Counted from the stretch's first letter, positions 1 to 9,750 are shown. The stretch is DNA of 64,000 nt from Aurelia coerulea (GCA_039566865.1 CM076952.1:12296501-12360500), one strand, 5' to 3'. Numbers and translations are program-made. The notes: generated by a model not told the origin, from the letters alone.

Positions 1-141
1 CACAACATTTCACTGGGCAAATGTAAGTTTTGTCTTGCGATTCTCTTAGAATTAACGTTCTTTCTGCTGCCTCGCTCCATCCACCTTTGACCAGTTCATG
101 TCTGGCTTTCTGTTGACTTGTTTACAAACAGAGCTCATTTT

Positions 142-173
142 ATGCAAAACGCATGCATGCAAAACGCATGCAT
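142..173. repeat. 15-bp tandem duplication
   Basis: The string ATGCAAAACGC recurs at 142 and 157 with a 15-bp period. No function is visible. The rest of 1-344 shows no gene. Confidence 0.6.
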
Positions 174-344
174 TCCTTCGCAAAAGCGCCCCTATTTAGC
201 AACCTCCAGGCTACTGATTGGCAAAATTTGAATTTAAATCAAATTTAACTAAAACCTAGAAGGAATGTTACAGGAAGTGCACTTTTACAAATGTCAAGGG
301 AACTCTATGGCGACGGAGCATCTAGACGGATCCTGTGGGACATT

Positions 345-557
345 GTATGATGAACGCAGCATTCCATGTGATCAAAGTGATCAACGTGATCCCAGAGGAC
401 CTTCTCGGCCAATCACATGATGAACGCAGCATTCCATCTGATCAGAGTGATCAACGTGATCCCAGAGGACCTTCTCGACCAATAACATGATGAACGCAGC
501 ATTCCATGTGATCAAAGTGATCAACGTGATCCCAGAGGACCTTCTCGACCAATCACA
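345..557. repeat. Three-copy 70-bp tandem repeat
   Basis: Three copies of a 70-bp unit begin with TGAACGCAGCATTCC at 351, 421 and 491. Each contains three spaced TGATC motifs and ends in CCAGAGGACCTTCTC. Copies differ by a few substitutions. The short open frames read across them follow from the repeat and are not taken as genes. Confidence 0.9.
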
Positions 558-849
558 GTGATCAGAGAACAAGAAATTCCCTGCATTTTAGTTCCTTACG
601 GGGAGGATAACTAAGTTCCACTTCCAATTAAAGGCCACTAGGGTCATCTGAACTCATTGGGGTCAGAGTCCAAACTTTTGTTCCCTTTCCACTGAGAATT
701 GGGGGCAGTAGAAGAAGCATGGGGTGTGAGGCTGATCTATTATGTTCAGAAGTATAAATATGTATATAGAATCCCCATGAATATATCTATTGAATATTTT
801 ATATAAAAGAGCAAGCGTAAACAAGGCACTCCCTCAGTGAACAGTATAA

Positions 850-894
850 TGAGATAGATATAGATATATATATCTCTATCTCTATCTCTATCTA
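850..894. repeat. GATA/TATC microsatellite
   Basis: A run of GATA, TATA and TATC repeats lies immediately upstream of the 928 ORF. The ORF frame is open through it back to about 853, so the microsatellite may form part of a longer degenerate frame. Confidence 0.8.
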
Positions 895-927
895 ACAAAA
901 CACGCCAAACAGAAGTTAAAACAAGAA

Positions 928-1641
928 ATGGAATTATCACAATCAAAAAGATCTATCTACGAAGAGAAAATGAAGACAATAGACAATAAAATTGAAAATT
1001 TAATCGAGATAAAGTATGGCGAAAATCCTTTTAATATGGAATCGCTTAAAAACAAATGGAAAACAGAACGCGAAAAGGAAGAAATAAAATCTGAACAAAT
1101 ATGGCAAGCGAGTGAAGCAAAAATTAAATCGAAAATGAGGACATTCAAAATCCCTCCCGATTCAATGATGGAGAAGTTGGACAAAGAGAGCCTTATTTTT
1201 ACAAAAACAGTGCCTAGACAGAAGTCTGTCAAAAAAGAACATCCACGAAAAGGAAAGAAATATGAAATTTGCCCAGATGATAATATAAGCAACATTAGAG
1301 AGCTTGAATGCAAATATATAAAGGAATATGAAAAAATGATGCACGCTGAGGAAAATGGTGAACTTTTTGACAAATCTGCACTTGAAGGGATTGGCGCAGA
1401 AATAGACAAATTTGGGAAAGTCCTTGGAGCTACCACCATTGAAAAAGACTATTGTGAAATTCGAAATTTGTGCTCTGATACTGACAATAAATATAACTGT
1501 AGTAGAAATGTTAAAAAAATGGTTTCTAGAATTGAAGAAACGAACATCAAAGCAAACCCTGAAACTAAAATTCCTATGCCTATCAATAAATTAACTAAAG
1601 CCAGACGGAGATTGAATCTTACGTCACATAAATACAATTAG
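928..1641 (+). CDS. Charged 237-residue protein, unknown
   Basis: A 237-codon frame starts at the first ATG after the microsatellite and ends with TAG. The product is rich in Lys and Glu, is predicted to be mainly helical or coiled coil in its first 110 residues, and has a basic tail. I see no signal peptide, membrane segment or catalytic motif. I do not recognise the family with confidence. The N-terminal stretch with GENPFNMESLKNKWKTERE resembles leader regions seen in some cnidarian retroelement proteins, and a hammerhead-like motif follows about 75 bp after the stop, so it could be a remnant of a Penelope-like element. That is inference. It could also be one exon of a host gene. No neighbouring exon is evident. 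Confidence 0.45.
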   Translation: MELSQSKRSIYEEKMKTIDNKIENLIEIKYGENPFNMESLKNKWKTEREKEEIKSEQIWQASEAKIKSKMRTFKIPPDSMMEKLDKESLIFTKTVPRQKSVKKEHPRKGKKYEICPDDNISNIRELECKYIKEYEKMMHAEENGELFDKSALEGIGAEIDKFGKVLGATTIEKDYCEIRNLCSDTDNKYNCSRNVKKMVSRIEETNIKANPETKIPMPINKLTKARRRLNLTSHKYN

Positions 1642-1717
1642 AAATCTTACATCATATGAATAATAATTAGAACCATAAACATAAACTCTGTTGCCACTGT
1701 AAATTTATCATTTTAGC

Positions 1718-1766
1718 CTGAAGAGTCTGCATGAACAGATGAAACTAGTCGCGAAAGAAACGAGTG
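1718..1766 (+). ncRNA. Hammerhead-ribozyme-like core
   Basis: CTGAAGA (1718-1724) fits the CUGANGA box. It is followed by a 5-bp hairpin (GTCTG at 1725-1729 with CAGAT at 1736-1740) and then GAAA (1741-1744), the order of a hammerhead core. ACT at 1744-1746 and AGT near 1762-1764 could start stem III, but the following base is G, which is not a standard cleavage-site base. Hammerheads are known in Penelope-like elements. Activity is doubtful. Confidence 0.25.
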
Positions 1767-1869
1767 TTGTTTTTGTTAATGCCTTCTATAAGTTTCGATA
1801 TATATATATATCAAAATACGAAAGCCGAAAGCAACCTATAAGGTGCTAAAATCGAGGGAATTAAAACAT

Positions 1870-1942
1870 GCCACTGTGGTCTAGTGGTTAAGACGCTTGC
1901 CCGGAAAGCAGGAGACCCGTGGTTCGAATCCTGGCAGTGGTA
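1870..1942 (+). tRNA. tRNA-like gene, anticodon position GGA (unit 1)
   Basis: The sequence folds as a 73-nt cloverleaf: 7-bp acceptor (G1-U72 wobble), 4-bp D stem GTCT/AGAC, anticodon stem CTTGC/GCAGG, 7-nt loop CCGGAAA and a discriminator A. Positions 34-36 read GGA, which would be serine, but there is no long variable arm and position 33 is C rather than U. The T stem pairs fully only as CCG(T)GG with CCTGG, leaving a bulged U. The internal A box (TGGTCTAGTGG) and B box (GGTTCGAATCC) match Pol III consensus, and T runs follow. The A-box half resembles tRNA-Glu, so a glutamate-tRNA-derived body is possible. It may be charged, silent or a tRNA-like RNA; isotype is uncertain. This copy has CCTGG in the T stem. 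Confidence 0.75.
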
Positions 1943-1943
1943 A

Positions 1944-1948
1944 TTTTT
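1944..1948 (+). terminator. Pol III T-run terminator (unit 1)
   Basis: A run of five T begins one base after the discriminator A plus one, followed within 20 bp by runs of four and five T. The arrangement recurs in every unit of the array, sometimes as TTGTAATTTT, and fits RNA polymerase III termination. Confidence 0.6.
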
Positions 1949-2113
1949 AATTTTCTCGATTTTTCTGATAATTCAAAAATGTTTCTGTTTGCACCGAAAA
2001 AAGGAGAGATCCTGGTTGCTCGCTAGCTATTGAGTACTTATAGATACGCTGCTTGAAAAAGGCGAAAGCCGAAAGCAACCTATAAGGTGCTAAAATCGAG
2101 GGAATTAAAACAT

Positions 2114-2186
2114 GCCACTATGGTCTAGTGGTTAAGACGCTTGCCCGGAAAGCAGGAGACCCGTGGTTCGAATCCTGGCAGTGGTA
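2114..2186 (+). tRNA. tRNA-like gene (unit 2)
   Basis: Variant with A7, which breaks the last acceptor pair, and CCTGG in the T stem. Confidence 0.7.
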
Positions 2187-2357
2187 ATTTTTAATTTTCT
2201 CGATTTTTCTGATAATTCAAAAATGTTTCTGTTTGCACCGAAAAAAGGAGAAATCCTGGTTGCTCGCTAGCTATTGACTACTTATAGATACGCTGCTTGA
2301 AAAAGGCGAAAGCCGAAAGATACCTATAAGGTGCTAAAATCCAGGGAATTAAAACAT

Positions 2358-2430
2358 GCCACTATGGTCTAGTGGTTAAGACGCTTGCCCGGAAAGCAGG
2401 AGACCCGTGGTTCGAATCCTGGCAGTGGTA
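2358..2430 (+). tRNA. tRNA-like gene (unit 3)
   Basis: Variant with A7 and CCTGG; the following tail reads ATATTTAA instead of ATTTTTAA. Confidence 0.7.
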
Positions 2431-2601
2431 ATATTTAATTTTCTCGATTTTTCTGATAATTCAAAAATGTTTCTGTTTGCACCGAAAAAAGGAGAGATCC
2501 TGGTTGCTCGCTAGCTATTGAGTACTTATAGATACGCTGCTTGAAAAAGGCGAAAGCCGAAAGCAACCTATAAGGTGCTAAAATTGAGGGACTTAAAACA
2601 T

Positions 2602-2674
2602 GCCACTGTGGTCTAGTGGTTAAGACGCTTGCCCGGAAAGCAGGAGACCCGTGGTTCGAATCCTGGCAGTGGTA
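2602..2674 (+). tRNA. tRNA-like gene (unit 4)
   Basis: G7 with CCTGG in the T stem; the upstream spacer has two private substitutions. Confidence 0.7.
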
Positions 2675-2845
2675 ATTTTTAATTTTCTCGATTTTTCTGA
2701 TAATTCAAAAATGTTTCTGTTTGCACCGAAAAAAGGAGAAATCCTGGTTGCTCGCTAGCTATTGAGTACTTATAGATACGCTGCTTGAAAAAGGCGAAAG
2801 CCGAAAGCAACCTATAAGGTGCTAAAATCGAGGGAATTAAAACAT

Positions 2846-2918
2846 GCCACTGTGGTCTAGTGGTTAAGACGCTTGCCCGGAAAGCAGGAGACCCGTGGTT
2901 CGAATCCCGGCAGTGGTA
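2846..2918 (+). tRNA. tRNA-like gene (unit 5)
   Basis: First copy of the majority form, with G7 and CCCGG in the T stem. Confidence 0.75.
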
Positions 2919-3089
2919 ATTTTTAATTTTCTCGATTTTTCTGATAATTCAAAAATGTTTCTGTTTGCACCGAAAAAAGGAGAAATCCTGGTTGCTCGCT
3001 AGCTATTGAGTACTTATAGATACGCTGCTTGAAAAAGGCGAAAGCCGAAAGCAACCTATAAGGTGCTAAAATCGAGGGGATTAAAACAT

Positions 3090-3162
3090 GCCACTGTGGT
3101 CTAGTGGTTAAGACGCTTGCCCGGAAAGCAGGGGATCCGTGGTTCGATTCCCGGCAGTGGTA
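3090..3162 (+). tRNA. tRNA-like gene (unit 6)
   Basis: Variable loop changed to GGATC and T loop to TTCGATT. The same compound variant recurs only in unit 12. Confidence 0.7.
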
Positions 3163-3333
3163 ATTTTTAATTTTCTCGATTTTTCTGATAATTCAAAAAT
3201 GTTTCTGTTTGCACCGAAAAAAGGAGAAATCCTGGTTGCTCGCTAGCTATTGAGTACTTATAGATACGCTGCTTGAAAAAGGCGAAAGCCGAAAGCAACC
3301 TATAAGGTGCTAAAATCGAGGGAATTAAAACAT

Positions 3334-3406
3334 GCCACTGTGGTCTAGTGGTTAAGACGCTTGCCCGGAAAGCAGGAGACCCGTGGTTCGAATCCCGGCA
3401 GTGGTA
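3334..3406 (+). tRNA. tRNA-like gene (unit 7)
   Basis: Majority form. Confidence 0.75.
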
Positions 3407-3577
3407 ATTTTTAATTTTCTCGATTTTTCTGATAATTCAAAAATGTTTCTGTTTGCACCGAAAAAAGGAGAAATCCTGGTTGCTCGCTAGCTATTGAGTA
3501 CTTATAGATACGCTGCTTGAAAAAGGCGAAAGCCGAAAGCAACCTATAAGGTGCTAAAATCGAGGGAATTAAAACAT

Positions 3578-3650
3578 GCCACTGTGGTCTAGTGGTTAAG
3601 ACGCTTGCCCGGAAAGCAGGAGACCCGTGGTTCGAATCCCGGCAGTGGTA
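3578..3650 (+). tRNA. tRNA-like gene (unit 8)
   Basis: Majority form. Confidence 0.75.
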
Positions 3651-3821
3651 ATTTTTAATTTTCTCGATTTTTCTGATAATTCAAAAATGTTTCTGTTTGC
3701 ACCGAAAAAAGGAGAAATCCTGGTTGCTCGCTAGCTATTGAGTACTTATAGATACGCTGCTTGAAAAAGGCGAAAGCCGAAAGCAACCTATAAGGTGCTA
3801 AAATCGAGGGAATTAAAACAT

Positions 3822-3894
3822 GCCACTGTGGTCTAGTGGTTAAGACGCTTGCCCGGAAAGCAGGAGACCCGTGGTTCGAATCCCGGCAGTGGTA
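3822..3894 (+). tRNA. tRNA-like gene (unit 9)
   Basis: Majority form. Confidence 0.75.
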
Positions 3895-4065
3895 ATTTTT
3901 AATTTTCTCGATTTTTCTGATAATTCAAAAATGTTTCTGTTTGCACCGAAAAAAGGAGAAATCCTGGTTGCTCGCTAGCTATTGAGTACTTATAGATACG
4001 CTGCTTGAAAAAGGCGAAAGCCGAAAGCAACCTATAAGGTGCTAAAATCGAGGGAATTAAAACAT

Positions 4066-4138
4066 GCCACTGTGGTCTAGTGGTTAAGACGCTTGCCCGG
4101 AAAGCAGGAGACCCGTGGTTCGAATCCCGGCAGTGGTA
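4066..4138 (+). tRNA. tRNA-like gene (unit 10)
   Basis: Majority form. Confidence 0.75.
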
Positions 4139-4309
4139 ATTTTTAATTTTCTCGATTTTTCTGATAATTCAAAAATGTTTCTGTTTGCACCGAAAAAAGG
4201 AGAAATCCTGGTTGCTCGCTAGCTATTGAGTACTTATAGATACGCTGCTTGAAAAAGGCGAAAGCCGAAAGCAACCTATAAGGTGCTAAAATCGAGGGAA
4301 TTAAAACAT

Positions 4310-4382
4310 GCCACTGTGGTCTAGTGGTTAAGACACTTGCCCGGAAAGCAGGAGACCCGTGGTTCGAATCCCGGCAGTGGTA
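4310..4382 (+). tRNA. tRNA-like gene (unit 11)
   Basis: G26 changed to A at the hinge between D and anticodon stems; shared with unit 46. Confidence 0.7.
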
Positions 4383-4553
4383 ATTTTTAATTTTCTCGAT
4401 TTTTCTGATAATTCAAAAATGTTTCTGTTTGCACCGAAAAAAGGAGAAATCCTGGTTGCTCGCTAGCTATTGAGTACTTATACATACGCTGCTTGAAAAA
4501 GGCGAAAGCCGAAAGCAACCTATAAGGTGCTAAAATCGAGGGGATTAAAACAT

Positions 4554-4626
4554 GCCACTGTGGTCTAGTGGTTAAGACGCTTGCCCGGAAAGCAGGGGAT
4601 CCGTGGTTCGATTCCCGGCAGTGGTA
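4554..4626 (+). tRNA. tRNA-like gene (unit 12)
   Basis: Same compound variable-loop and T-loop variant as unit 6. Confidence 0.7.
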
Positions 4627-4797
4627 ATTTTTAATTTTCTCGATTTTTCTGATAATTCAAAAATGTTTCTGTTTGCACCGAAAAAAGGAGAAATCCTGGT
4701 TGCTCGCTAGCTATTGAGTACTTATAGATACGCTGCTTGAAAAAGGCGAAAGCCGAAAGCAACCTATAAGGTGCTAAAATCGAGGGGATTAAAACAT

Positions 4798-4870
4798 GCC
4801 ACTGTGGTCTAGTGGTTAAGACGCTTGCCCGGAAAGCAGGAGACCCGTGGCTCGAATCCCGGCAGTGGTA
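4798..4870 (+). tRNA. tRNA-like gene (unit 13)
   Basis: T54 changed to C, giving GGCTCGAATCC in the B box; promoter strength may be reduced. Confidence 0.65.
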
Positions 4871-5041
4871 ATTTTTAATTTTCTCGATTTTTCTGATAAT
4901 TCAAAAATGTTTCTGTTTGCACCGAAAAAAGGAGAAATCCTGGTTGCTCGCTAGCTATTGAGTACTTATAGATACGCTGCTTGAAAAAGGCGAAAGCCGA
5001 AAGCAACCTATAAGGTGCTAAAATCGAGGGAATTAAAACAT

Positions 5042-5114
5042 GCCACTGTGGTCTAGTGGTTACGACGCTTGCCCGGAAAGCAGGAGACCCGTGGTTCGAA
5101 TCCCGGCAGTGGTA
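5042..5114 (+). tRNA. tRNA-like gene (unit 14)
   Basis: A22 changed to C, breaking the T13-A22 pair of the D stem. Confidence 0.65.
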
Positions 5115-5285
5115 ATTTTTAATTTTCTCGATTTTTCTGATAATTCAAAAATGTTTCTGTTTGCACCGAAAAAAGGAGAAATCCTGGTTGCTCGCTAGCT
5201 ATTGAGTACTTATAGATACGCTGCTTGAAAAAGGCGAAAGCCGAAAGCAACCTATAAGGTGCTAAAATCGAGGGAATTAAAACAT

Positions 5286-5358
5286 GCCACTGTGGTCTAG
5301 TGGTTAAGACGCTTGCCCGGAAAGCAGGAGACCCGTGGTTCGAATCCTGGCAGTGGTA
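5286..5358 (+). tRNA. tRNA-like gene (unit 15)
   Basis: CCTGG in the T stem, otherwise majority form. Confidence 0.75.
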
Positions 5359-5529
5359 ATTTTTAATTTTCTCGATTTTTCTGATAATTCAAAAATGTTT
5401 CTGTTTGCACCGAAAAAAGGAGAAATCCTGGTTGCTCGCTAGCTATTGAGTACTTATAGATACGCTGCTTGAAAAAGGCGAAAGCCGAAAGCAACCTATA
5501 AGGTGCTAAAATCGAGGGAATTAAAACAT

Positions 5530-5602
5530 GCCACTGTGGTCTAGTGGTTAAGACGCTTGCCCGGAAAGCAGGAGACCCGTGGTTCGAATCCCGGCAGTGG
5601 TA
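5530..5602 (+). tRNA. tRNA-like gene (unit 16)
   Basis: Majority form. Confidence 0.75.
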
Positions 5603-5773
5603 ATTTTTAATTTTCTCGATTTTTCTGATAATTCAAAAATGTTTCTGTTTGCACCGAAAAAAGGAGAAATCCTGGTTGCTCGCTAGCTATTGAGTACTTA
5701 TAGATACGCTGCTTGAAAAAGGCGAAAGCCGAAAGCAACCTATAAGGTGCTAAAATCGAGGGAATTAAAACAT

Positions 5774-5846
5774 GCCACTGTGGTCTAGTGGTTAAGACGC
5801 TTGCCCGGAAAGCAGGAGACCCGTGGTTCGAATCCCGGCAGTGGTA
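5774..5846 (+). tRNA. tRNA-like gene (unit 17)
   Basis: Majority form. Confidence 0.75.
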
Positions 5847-6017
5847 ATTTTTAATTTTCTCGATTTTTCTGATAATTCAAAAATGTTTCTGTTTGCACCG
5901 AAAAAAGGAGAAATCCTGGTTGCTCGCTAGCTATTGAGTACTTATACATACGCTGCTTGAAAAAGGCGAAAGCCGAAAGCAACCTATAAGGTGCTAAAAT
6001 CGAGGGAATTAAAACAT

Positions 6018-6090
6018 GCCACTGTGGTCTAGTGGTTAAGACGCTTGCCCGGAAAGCAGGAGACCCGTGGTTCGAATCCCGGCAGTGGTA
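6018..6090 (+). tRNA. tRNA-like gene (unit 18)
   Basis: Majority form; the upstream spacer has TACATACG instead of TAGATACG. Confidence 0.75.
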
Positions 6091-6261
6091 ATTTTTAATT
6101 TTCTCGATTTTTCTGATAATTCAAAAATGTTTCTGTTTGCACCGAAAAAAGGAGAAATCCTGGTTGCTCGCTAGCTATTGAGTACTTATAGATACGCTGC
6201 TTGAAAAAGGCGAAAGCCGAAAGCAACCTATAAGGTGCTAAAATCGAGGGAATTAAAACAT

Positions 6262-6334
6262 GCCACTGTGGTCTAGTGGTTAAGACGCTTGCCCGGAAAG
6301 CAGGAGACCCGTGGTTCGAATCCCGGCAGTGGTA
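6262..6334 (+). tRNA. tRNA-like gene (unit 19)
   Basis: Majority form. Confidence 0.75.
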
Positions 6335-6505
6335 ATTTTTAATTTTCTCGATTTTTCTGATAATTCAAAAATGTTTCTGTTTGCACCGAAAAAAGGAGAA
6401 ATCCTGGTTGCTCGCTAGCTATTGAGTACTTATAGATACGCTGCTTGAAAAAGGCGAAAGCCGAAAGCAACCTATAAGGTGCCAAAATCGAGGGAATTAA
6501 AACAT

Positions 6506-6578
6506 GCCACTATGGTCTAGTGGTTAAGACGCTTGCCCGGAAAGCAGGAGACCCGTGGTTCGAATCCCGGCAGTGGTA
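6506..6578 (+). tRNA. tRNA-like gene (unit 20)
   Basis: A7 variant with CCCGG; the upstream spacer has GGTGCCAAAA. Confidence 0.7.
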
Positions 6579-6749
6579 ATTTTTAATTTTCTCGATTTTT
6601 CTGATAATTCAAAAATGTTTCTGTTTGCACCGAAAAAAGGAGAAATCCTGGTTGCTCGCTAGCTATTGAGTACTTATAGATACGCTGCTTGAAAAAGGCG
6701 AAAGCCGAAAGCAACCTATAAGGTGCTAAAATCGAGGGAATTAAAACAT

Positions 6750-6822
6750 GCCACTGTGGTCTAGTGGTTAAGACGCTTGCCCGGAAAGCAGGAGACCCGT
6801 GGTTCGAATCCTGGCAGAGGTA
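6750..6822 (+). tRNA. tRNA-like gene (unit 21)
   Basis: CCTGG in the T stem and CAGAGGT in the acceptor strand, which breaks the pair with A4. Confidence 0.6.
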
Positions 6823-6993
6823 ATTTTTAATTTTCTCGATTTTTCTGATAATTCAAAAATGTTTCTGTTTGCACCGAAAAAAGGAGAAATCATGGTTGCT
6901 CGCTAGCTATTGAGTACTTATAGATACGCTGCTTGAAAAAGGCGAAAGCCGAAAGCAACCTATAAGGTGCTAAAATCGAGGGAATTAAAACAT

Positions 6994-7066
6994 GCCACTG
7001 TGGTCTAGTGGTTAAGACGCTTGCCCGGAAAGCAGGAGACCCGTGGTTCGAATCCCGGCAGTGGTA
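6994..7066 (+). tRNA. tRNA-like gene (unit 22)
   Basis: Majority form. Confidence 0.75.
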
Positions 7067-7237
7067 ATTTTTAATTTTCTCGATTTTTCTGATAATTCAA
7101 AAATGTTTCTGTTTGCACCGAAAAAAGGAGAAATCCTGGTTGCTCGCTAGCTATTGAGTACTTATACATACGCTGCTTGAAAAAGGCGAAAGCCGAAAGC
7201 AACCTATAAGGTGCTAAAATCGAGGGGATTAAAACAT

Positions 7238-7310
7238 GCCACTGTGGTCTAGTGGTTAAGACGCTTGCCCGGAAAGCAGGAGACCCGTGGTTCGAATCCT
7301 GGCAGTGGTA
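7238..7310 (+). tRNA. tRNA-like gene (unit 23)
   Basis: CCTGG in the T stem. Confidence 0.75.
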
Positions 7311-7481
7311 ATTTTTAATTTTCTCGATTTTTCTGATAATTCAAAAATGTTTCTGTTTGCACCGAAAAAAGGAGAAATCCTGGTTGCTCGCTAGCTATTG
7401 AGTACTTATAGATACGCTGCTTGAAAAAGGCGAAAGCCGAAAGCAACCTATAAGGTGCCAAAATCGAGGGAATTAAAACAT

Positions 7482-7554
7482 GCCACTATGGTCTAGTGGT
7501 TAAGACGCTTGCCCGGAAAGCAGGAGACCCGTGGTTCGAATCCCGGCAGTGGTA
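7482..7554 (+). tRNA. tRNA-like gene (unit 24)
   Basis: A7 variant with GGTGCCAAAA upstream, as in units 20, 25 and 34. Confidence 0.7.
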
Positions 7555-7725
7555 ATTTTTAATTTTCTCGATTTTTCTGATAATTCAAAAATGTTTCTGT
7601 TTGCACCGAAAAAAGGAGAAATCCTGGTTGCTCGCTAGCTATTGAGTACTTATAGATACGCTGCTTGAAAAAGGCGAAAGCCGAAAGCAACCTATAAGGT
7701 GCCAAAATCGAGGGAATTAAAACAT

Positions 7726-7798
7726 GCCACTATGGTCTAGTGGTTAAGACGCTTGCCCGGAAAGCAGGAGACCCGTGGTTCGAATCCCGGCAGTGGTA
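7726..7798 (+). tRNA. tRNA-like gene (unit 25)
   Basis: A7 variant; tail reads TTGTAATTTT and the following spacer carries CTAATGAG and GAAAAGGGCG, as after unit 28. Confidence 0.7.
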
Positions 7799-7969
7799 AT
7801 TTGTAATTTTCTCGATTTTTCTGATAATTCAAAAATGTTTCTGTTTGCACCGAAAAAAGGAGAAATCCTGGTTGCTCGCTAGCTAATGAGTACTTATAGA
7901 TACGCTGCTTGAAAAGGGCGAAAGCCGAAAGCAACCTATAAGGTGCTAAAATCGAGGGAATTAAAACAT

Positions 7970-8042
7970 GCCACTGTGGTCTAGTGGTTAAGACGCTTGC
8001 CCGGAAAGCAGGAGACCCGTGGTTCGAATCCCGGCAGTGGTA
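7970..8042 (+). tRNA. tRNA-like gene (unit 26)
   Basis: Majority form; the following spacer has TACATACGCTACTTG, shared with units 29 and 31. Confidence 0.75.
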
Positions 8043-8213
8043 ATTTTTAATTTTTTCGATTTTTCTGATAATTCAAAAATGTTTCTGTTTGCACCGAAAA
8101 AAGGAGAAATCCTGGTTGCTCGCTAGCTATTGAGTACTTATACATACGCTACTTGAAAAAGGCGAAAGCCGAAAGCAACCTATAAGGTGCTAAAATCGAG
8201 GGGATTAAAACAT

Positions 8214-8286
8214 GCCACTGTGGTCTAGTGGTTAAGACGCTTGCCCGGAAAGCAGGAGACCCGTGGTTCGAATCCCGGCAGTGGTA
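8214..8286 (+). tRNA. tRNA-like gene (unit 27)
   Basis: Majority form. Confidence 0.75.
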
Positions 8287-8457
8287 ATTTTTAATTTTCT
8301 CGATTTTTCTGATAATTCAAAAATGTTTCTGTTTGCACCGAAAAAAGGAGAAATCCTGGTTGCTCGCTAGCTATTGAGTACTTATAGATACGCTGCTTGA
8401 AAAAGGCGAAAGCCGAAAGCAACCTATAAGGTGCTAAAATCGAGGGAATTAAAACAT

Positions 8458-8530
8458 GCCACTGTGGTCTAGTGGTTAAGACGCTTGCCCGGAAAACAGG
8501 AGACCCGTGGTTCGAATCCCGGCAGTGGTA
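8458..8530 (+). tRNA. tRNA-like gene (unit 28)
   Basis: G39 changed to A, breaking the closing anticodon-stem pair; shared with unit 31. Tail TTGTAATTTT as in unit 25. Confidence 0.65.
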
Positions 8531-8701
8531 ATTTGTAATTTTCTCGATTTTTCTGATAATTCAAAAATGTTTCTGTTTGCACCGAAAAAAGGAGAAATCA
8601 TGGTTGCTCGCTAGCTAATGAGTACTTATAGATACGCTGCTTGAAAAGGGCGAAAGCCGAAAGCAACCTATAAGGTGCTAAAATCGAGGGAATTAAAACA
8701 T

Positions 8702-8774
8702 GCCACTGTGGTCTAGTGGTTAAGACGCTTGCCCGGAAAGCAGGAGACCCGTGGTTCGAATCCCGGCAGTGGTA
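8702..8774 (+). tRNA. tRNA-like gene (unit 29)
   Basis: Majority form. Confidence 0.75.
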
Positions 8775-8945
8775 ATTTTTAATTTTCTCGATTTTTCTGA
8801 TAATTCAAAAATGTTTCTGTTTGCACCGAAAAAAGGAGAAATCCTGGTTGCTCGCTAGCTATTGAGTACTTATACATACGCTACTTGAAAAAGGCGAAAG
8901 CCGAAAGCAACCTATAAGGTGCTAAAATCGAGGGGATTAAAACAT

Positions 8946-9018
8946 GCCACTGTGGTCTAGTGGTTAAGACGCTTGCCCGGAAAGCAGGAGACCCGTGGTT
9001 CGAATCCCGGCAGTGGTA
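8946..9018 (+). tRNA. tRNA-like gene (unit 30)
   Basis: Majority form. Confidence 0.75.
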
Positions 9019-9189
9019 ATTTTTAATTTTCTCGATTTTTCTGATAATTCAAAAATGTTTCTGTTTGCACCGAAAAAAGGAGAAATCCTGGTTGCTCGCT
9101 AGCTATTGAGTACTTATAGATACGCTGCTTGAAAAAGGCGAAAGCCGAAAGCAACCTATAAGGTGCTAAAATCGAGGGAATTAAAACAT

Positions 9190-9262
9190 GCCACTGTGGT
9201 CTAGTGGTTAAGACGCTTGCCCGGAAAACAGGAGACCCGTGGTTCGAATCCCGGCAGTGGTA
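9190..9262 (+). tRNA. tRNA-like gene (unit 31)
   Basis: G39A variant, as in unit 28. Confidence 0.65.
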
Positions 9263-9433
9263 ATTTTTAATTTTCTCGATTTTTCTGATAATTCAAAAAT
9301 GTTTCTGTTTGCACCGAAAAAAGGGGAAATCCTGGTTGCTCGCTAGCTATTGAGTACTTATACATACGCTACTTGAAAAAGGCGAAAGCCGAAAGCAACC
9401 TATAAGGTGCTAAAATCGAGGGGATTAAAACAT

Positions 9434-9506
9434 GCCACTGTGGTCTAGTGGTTAAGACGCTTGCCCGGAAAGCAGGAGACCCGTGGTTCGAATCCCGGCA
9501 GTGGTA
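9434..9506 (+). tRNA. tRNA-like gene (unit 32)
   Basis: Majority form. Confidence 0.75.
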
Positions 9507-9677
9507 ATTTTTAATTTTCTCGATTTTTCTGATAATTCAAAAATGTTTCTGTTTGCACCGAAAAAAGGAGAAATCCTGGTTGCTCGCTAGCTATTGAGTA
9601 CTTATAGATACGCTGCTTGAAAAAGGCGAAAGCCGAAAGCAACCTATAAGGTGCTAAAATCGAGGGAATTAAAACAT

Positions 9678-9750
9678 GCCACTGTGGTCTAGTGGTTAAG
9701 ACGCTTGCCCGGAAAGCAGGAGACCCGTGGTTCGAATCCCGGCAGTGGTA
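9678..9750 (+). tRNA. tRNA-like gene (unit 33)
   Basis: Majority form. Confidence 0.75.

Noticed and set aside
1870..1942. Ordinary serine tRNA
   Set aside because: The GGA triplet fits, but the variable loop is 4-5 nt and position 33 is C, so the isotype was left open.
7737..7934. Protein-coding frame on the minus strand of the tRNA array
   Set aside because: It reads through tRNA antisense and spacer (ends FPGKRLNH) and would recur in each unit but for single stops; a repeat artefact.
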